64,000 bases of DNA, taken from the NCBI RefSeq assembly GCF_048595595.1, contig NZ_CP184347.1; one strand, given 5' to 3'. Under the pieces are notes generated by a model. The model was given only the letters and a program-made list of their open reading frames with translations, was not told the DNA's origin and did not search any database. The translations under genes and the position numbers were made by a program. Each line of letters starts with the position of its first letter. Positions within the stretch are counted from its first letter, which is position 1. This DNA is from Bacteroides pyogenes_A (lineage in GTDB: Bacteria > Bacteroidota > Bacteroidia > Bacteroidales > Bacteroidaceae). This document shows, piece after piece, positions 60,786 to 64,000 of this stretch.

Positions 60786-61654
60786 TAATTTCGTTTTGCA
60801 AATAAATTCAACAAAGCTTTCACATAGTCTTGGTCTGTTCTCACAGACACTGCGTCTACATTACTTTTGGCAAAAGCTTCGTCCAGTTCTGCCTGCCGTT
60901 GTATCCACCAATCACGATGTGCCCGACGCACAGCTTTTGAAGATGTGTCGATCCATTGTTCATGTCCGGTTTCCGCGTCTTTTATCCGAATCAGCCCTAT
61001 GGAAGGAAGTTCACTTACTCTTTTATCGTATACTTGCAAAGCCACTACATCATGTTTTCTGTTGGCGATGGTTAAAGCGTTTTTAAAGCTTTCCTGATCT
61101 ATAAAATCAGATAAGATAAAAGCAGTACATCGCCTCTTCATTGCGTTGGTCAGATATTCCAATGCCATACGGAGATTGGTACGACGACTTTTAGGTTGAA
61201 AGTCAATCAGTTCCCGAATGATATAAAGGATATGTTTACGTCCTTTTTTAGGAGGGATAAACTTTTCTATCCGATCTGAAAAAAACATCACACCAATTTT
61301 ATCATTATTTTGGATAGCGGAAAAAGCAAGTGTGGCCGCAATTTCCGTCACCATATCTTTCTTTAGCTGCCTTACCGTACCAAACTCCAAACTTCCGGAA
61401 ACATCGACCATCAACATAACGGTCAGTTCACGTTCTTCTTCAAACACTTTTACATAAGGTTTGTTGAAGCGTGCCGTCACGTTCCAATCTATATCGCGTA
61501 TATCATCGCCAAATTGATATTCACGCACCTCAGAGAAAGACATCCCCCTACCCTTGAAGGCAGAATGATACTGCCCTGCAAAGATGTTATTAGAGAGTCC
61601 GCGTGTCTTTATCTCAATTTGGCGAACTTTTTTTAATATTTCACTCGTTTCCAT
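60785..61654 (-). CDS. DUF58 protein with degenerate VWA fold
   Basis: A 289-residue cytoplasmic protein of family DUF58. The typical start EILKKVRQIEIKTRGLSNNIFAGQYHSAFKGRGMSFSEVREYQFGDDIRDIDWNVTAR is clear, followed by a VWA-like MIDAS motif VDVSGSLEFGT and ILSDFID. DUF58 proteins are regular partners of MoxR ATPases. It lies 32 bases after the moxR gene and overlaps the next gene. Confidence 0.92.
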   Translation of the reverse strand: METSEILKKVRQIEIKTRGLSNNIFAGQYHSAFKGRGMSFSEVREYQFGDDIRDIDWNVTARFNKPYVKVFEEERELTVMLMVDVSGSLEFGTVRQLKKDMVTEIAATLAFSAIQNNDKIGVMFFSDRIEKFIPPKKGRKHILYIIRELIDFQPKSRRTNLRMALEYLTNAMKRRCTAFILSDFIDQESFKNALTIANRKHDVVALQVYDKRVSELPSIGLIRIKDAETGHEQWIDTSSKAVRRAHRDWWIQRQAELDEAFAKSNVDAVSVRTDQDYVKALLNLFAKRN

Positions 61655-61686
61655 TCTAACGCTCTTATTGAAATCAGAGTTACAGG

Positions 61687-62682
61687 TTAGGGCACTTCTA
61701 CTTTATTAAGAATTTTGCTGATTATCTCATCCGAAGTCATGTTGTTGGCTTCTGCTTCATAAGTCAGTCCGATACGGTGTCTCAGCACGTCGTGAGCCAC
61801 AGCGCGTACATCTTCAGGAATTACATAACCCCTACGCTTAATGAAAGCATAAGTGCGGGCAGCTAAAGCCAGATTGATTGAAGCACGCGGCGAACCACCA
61901 AACCCAATCATCTCTTTCAATTCCTTTAAGTCATATTTTTCAGGAGAGCGGGTTGCAAATACGATGTCCACAATATAGCGTTCTATCTTTTCATCCAGAT
62001 ATACCTGGCGAACGATTTTACGAGCTTCAATAATCTCGTTCGCCCTTAAAATCGGTTTTACGTTGAAACTTTCACCATTTAGATTCTGACGGATGATTTG
62101 TTTTTCTTCTTCCAATTGCGGGTAATCGATTACCACTTTAAGCATAAAACGGTCGACTTGTGCTTCAGGCAACGGATAAGTTCCCTCCTGCTCAATAGGA
62201 TTCTGAGTAGCCAATACTAAAAACGGCTCAGGCAATGAGAACGTTTCTTTTCCAATCGTAACCTGTCTTTCCTGCATGGCCTCCAATAATGCACTTTGTA
62301 CTTTAGCCGGGGCACGATTGATTTCATCTGCCAGAACAAAATTAGCAAAGACAGGACCTTTTTGTATTTTAAAGGCTTCGTCTTTCTGGCTATATACCAT
62401 GGTACCAATGACATCGGCAGGCAATAAGTCCGGTGTGAATTGAATGCGGCTATACCTTGCATCGATAAGCGAGGCGAGAGTTTTGATAGCCAATGTTTTT
62501 GCCAGACCGGGTACTCCTTCCAAAAGAACATGTCCGTCCGAAAGTAATCCGATAAGTAGTGATTCTATCAAATGTTTCTGACCTACAATAACTTGGTTCA
62601 TACCTACAGCCAGATTGGTAACGAAAGCGCTCTGTCTTTCAATCCGCTCGTTCAACTCGCGGATATCAATTGATTCAGCCAT
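61687..62682 (-). CDS. MoxR-family AAA+ ATPase
   Basis: A 331-residue cytoplasmic AAA+ chaperone-like ATPase. Walker A is the MoxR-type GVPGLAKT, Walker B LADEINRAPAKVQSALLEAM, sensor 1 LATQNPIEQEGTYPLPEAQVDRFML. It is the first gene of the bat operon and is believed to activate or assemble the VWA proteins. Its promoter lies at 62764-62794. Confidence 0.95.
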   Translation of the reverse strand: MAESIDIRELNERIERQSAFVTNLAVGMNQVIVGQKHLIESLLIGLLSDGHVLLEGVPGLAKTLAIKTLASLIDARYSRIQFTPDLLPADVIGTMVYSQKDEAFKIQKGPVFANFVLADEINRAPAKVQSALLEAMQERQVTIGKETFSLPEPFLVLATQNPIEQEGTYPLPEAQVDRFMLKVVIDYPQLEEEKQIIRQNLNGESFNVKPILRANEIIEARKIVRQVYLDEKIERYIVDIVFATRSPEKYDLKELKEMIGFGGSPRASINLALAARTYAFIKRRGYVIPEDVRAVAHDVLRHRIGLTYEAEANNMTSDEIISKILNKVEVP

Positions 62683-62763
62683 AAATCCTTAAATGTTTTA
62701 TTATTGAATTCTCGTTTATTTTAATTGTTAAGCCATTCTAATCACAGCTTTTTATTTTGCTCC

Positions 62764-62794
62764 CAAATGTAAGCTATATAATTAACCATCGCAA
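62764..62794 (-). promoter_or_regulatory. Promoter of the moxR-DUF58-bat operon
   Basis: On the minus strand TTG (62794-62792), a 20-base spacer and TACATTTG (62771-62764) give a full Bacteroidales promoter with a leader of about 75 bases. It separates the operon from the HU-like/LysM gene. The 62683-62925 gap contains no gene. Confidence 0.7.
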
Positions 62795-62925
62795 CTAATT
62801 TTTATTAAAAAACAATGTAAAATCTTTAGATTAAGGTACTTTCATATTGTTTTGTACTTGCATAACATTTTATCTGAATTGCCCGCTTCCTATACCATAA
62901 ACTGTTTTACATGTAAATTCGTTTC

Positions 62926-63993
62926 TTATTTTTCAATTAGTTCCGGAATTTTAATCGTTGTACCAAAAGGTACATTGTCAGGATCCTTTATTACATCCGA
63001 ATTGTGTTTTACAATATAAGGCCACATTGCCTTGGTGCCAAAGAAGCGTAACGAAACCTTTGTCAGAGTTTCCCCTTTCTGAATTGTATACCTTGTTTTA
63101 GTGCCGGTTATTTGGTATACAACAGATTCGGAGTACACATTTACAGGATTTGCTTGCTCTTTTGATTCCACAGTTTGTCTATGTCGCACTTCATCTTTCA
63201 GTTCTTGCGCAACTTCCGATATTGTGTCTTTTTTCGCAACAGTATCGGTTATTTGTTCCGGTAACAGAGCCGAACCGGCGTTTATTGGCAAGTCAATTGA
63301 TTCCTTTCTTGGCGAGGGAGGAAATATATCAGGGTAGTAAACGAAGAAAACAACTCCTCCGCATAGCAACAGAATAGCAACGATGCCGACTGTCAAGTAA
63401 TAAATATAGGATTTCCTTTGTTGATGAGTGTCACTTTTTGACAAACTCTCAAGCTTTGCACATTCATCTGTTTTGTCTTCGTTCTTTGCAAATTCCTCCT
63501 TTTTCATTTCTTTATGATTATCTTCTTTAGCAGGAATGGTTTCTGTAATGAGGTTTTCCGTGTTTATTTGTTCTTTTTTTGGATAATTTTCAATGTCTGC
63601 TAAGTTTTCTTCTTCTGTATCCTCTTCCTCTGCTGCTATTTCATCCGTTGGCGTATCTTCCAGTAATGTATTTTCATTTAATATCACTGTTTCAAAATGA
63701 GCGAAAGGTTTGTTGATCGCTTCTTTTAAATTAGTGTCCGGGGTAAATGATATTTTAGAATGCTCTTGTGTCTTAAACTGTTCTCCGGTACTTTCATTAA
63801 CACTTTCCGTGCTATCCACATTTATCAGTTTGAAAGTTCCCAGGCCTTTGATATTTATATATTTTTCGTTTTTCAAGGCCTGTCCTATCAAAAGAAAAAA
63901 TTCTTTGACAAAAGTTTCAGCATCTTTTTCAGTCATATTGTACTTCGAAGCCAATAGAACTGTAAAATCCTGAATGGTCAATCTTTGATTCAT
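62926..63993 (-). CDS. HU-like domain, membrane helix and LysM domain protein
   Basis: A 355-residue single-pass membrane protein. Residues 1-95 form an IHF/HU-like domain (RLTIQDFTVLLASKYNMTEKDAETFVKEFF, INIKGLGTFKLI). An acidic linker covers about 100-190 (AEEEDTEEENLADIENY). A helix lies at about 195-218 (SYIYYLTVGIVAILLLCGGVVFFVYY). A LysM domain occupies about 303-352 (YTIQKGETLTKVSLRFFG...WPYIVKHN). DNA-binding on one face and peptidoglycan binding on the other is the natural reading. It reaches almost to the window edge; its ATG is at 63993, so it is complete unless an earlier start exists. Confidence 0.88.
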   Translation of the reverse strand: MNQRLTIQDFTVLLASKYNMTEKDAETFVKEFFLLIGQALKNEKYINIKGLGTFKLINVDSTESVNESTGEQFKTQEHSKISFTPDTNLKEAINKPFAHFETVILNENTLLEDTPTDEIAAEEEDTEEENLADIENYPKKEQINTENLITETIPAKEDNHKEMKKEEFAKNEDKTDECAKLESLSKSDTHQQRKSYIYYLTVGIVAILLLCGGVVFFVYYPDIFPPSPRKESIDLPINAGSALLPEQITDTVAKKDTISEVAQELKDEVRHRQTVESKEQANPVNVYSESVVYQITGTKTRYTIQKGETLTKVSLRFFGTKAMWPYIVKHNSDVIKDPDNVPFGTTIKIPELIEK

Positions 63994-64000
63994 AGCTGGA

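Overview
The window comes from a Bacteroides-like member of the Bacteroidales. Signs of this are the batA-E aerotolerance operon, a serine palmitoyltransferase for sphingolipids, the many -7 boxes of the form TAnnTTTG (with a -33 TTG/TTTG in the best cases) that serve as promoters instead of E. coli-type -35/-10 boxes, the lack of clear Shine-Dalgarno sequences, and proteins typical of the order (a PorT-like barrel, probable DUF4857 and DUF4738 proteins, HU-like domains fused to SPOR or LysM). The species cannot be fixed from the sequence. Most of the window is chromosomal core. I see no intact insertion sequence, prophage, CRISPR array or conjugative element.

Layout. 0-3.2 kb: end of a PepSY-type membrane protein, then an ABC exporter (ATPase, permease, probable DUF4857 partner). 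3.2-3.8 kb: non-coding tandem repeats and a terminator. 3.8-8.0 kb, minus strand: glyA, a PorT-like barrel, a flavin reductase, then pyrB-pyrI. 8.3-11.8 kb: PBP1A, a short folK-like gene and kdsB. 12-14.8 kb: a secreted 14-copy MORN protein facing an FHA protein and a membrane-anchored HU-like/SPOR protein. 14.9-17.6 kb: rfbC, ugd and a lipoprotein. 17.6-26.1 kb: DEAD-box helicase, serB, a cysteine-less thioredoxin-like protein, an LptF/G-family permease, tgt and lon. 26.3-28.6 kb: a tRNA methyltransferase, two small envelope proteins and two identical tRNA-Pro(UGG) genes.

29-35.2 kb: serine palmitoyltransferase divergent from a lipid kinase, aspS and an LTA-synthase-like sulfatase. 35.2-35.5 kb: a perfect 42-bp palindrome followed by 13 tandem 21-bp units, the most unusual non-coding structure here. 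35.5-38.2 kb: the agmatine-to-putrescine pair and a ferredoxin-like protein. 38.3-44.8 kb: a YbbL/YbbM-type ABC pair with a small partner, a Nif3-like protein, a coiled-coil zinc-ribbon protein, a stand-alone HsdR-N nuclease-like domain, AMP nucleosidase and holA. 44.8-46 kb: 1.2 kb of AT-rich DNA with no convincing gene. 46-52.4 kb: an XRE regulator, pyrK-pyrD, trmD, ligA and dapA. 52.6-54.1 kb: a double Usp protein and a small HTH-like protein. 54.2-62.7 kb: the eight-gene moxR/DUF58/bat operon with a promoter and a terminator that can be read from sequence. 62.9-64 kb: an HU-like/LysM membrane protein.

How the genes work together. De novo pyrimidine synthesis is represented twice (pyrBI and pyrK-pyrD). 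Envelope building recurs: PBP1A, kdsB for the lipid A core, an LptF/G-type permease, sphingolipid synthesis, the sulfatase, rfbC and ugd. Two separate loci encode proteins that join an HU-like DNA-binding domain, one membrane helix and a periplasmic peptidoglycan-binding domain (SPOR in one, LysM in the other). These could tether the chromosome to the cell wall and are the best candidate for an under-described system in this window.
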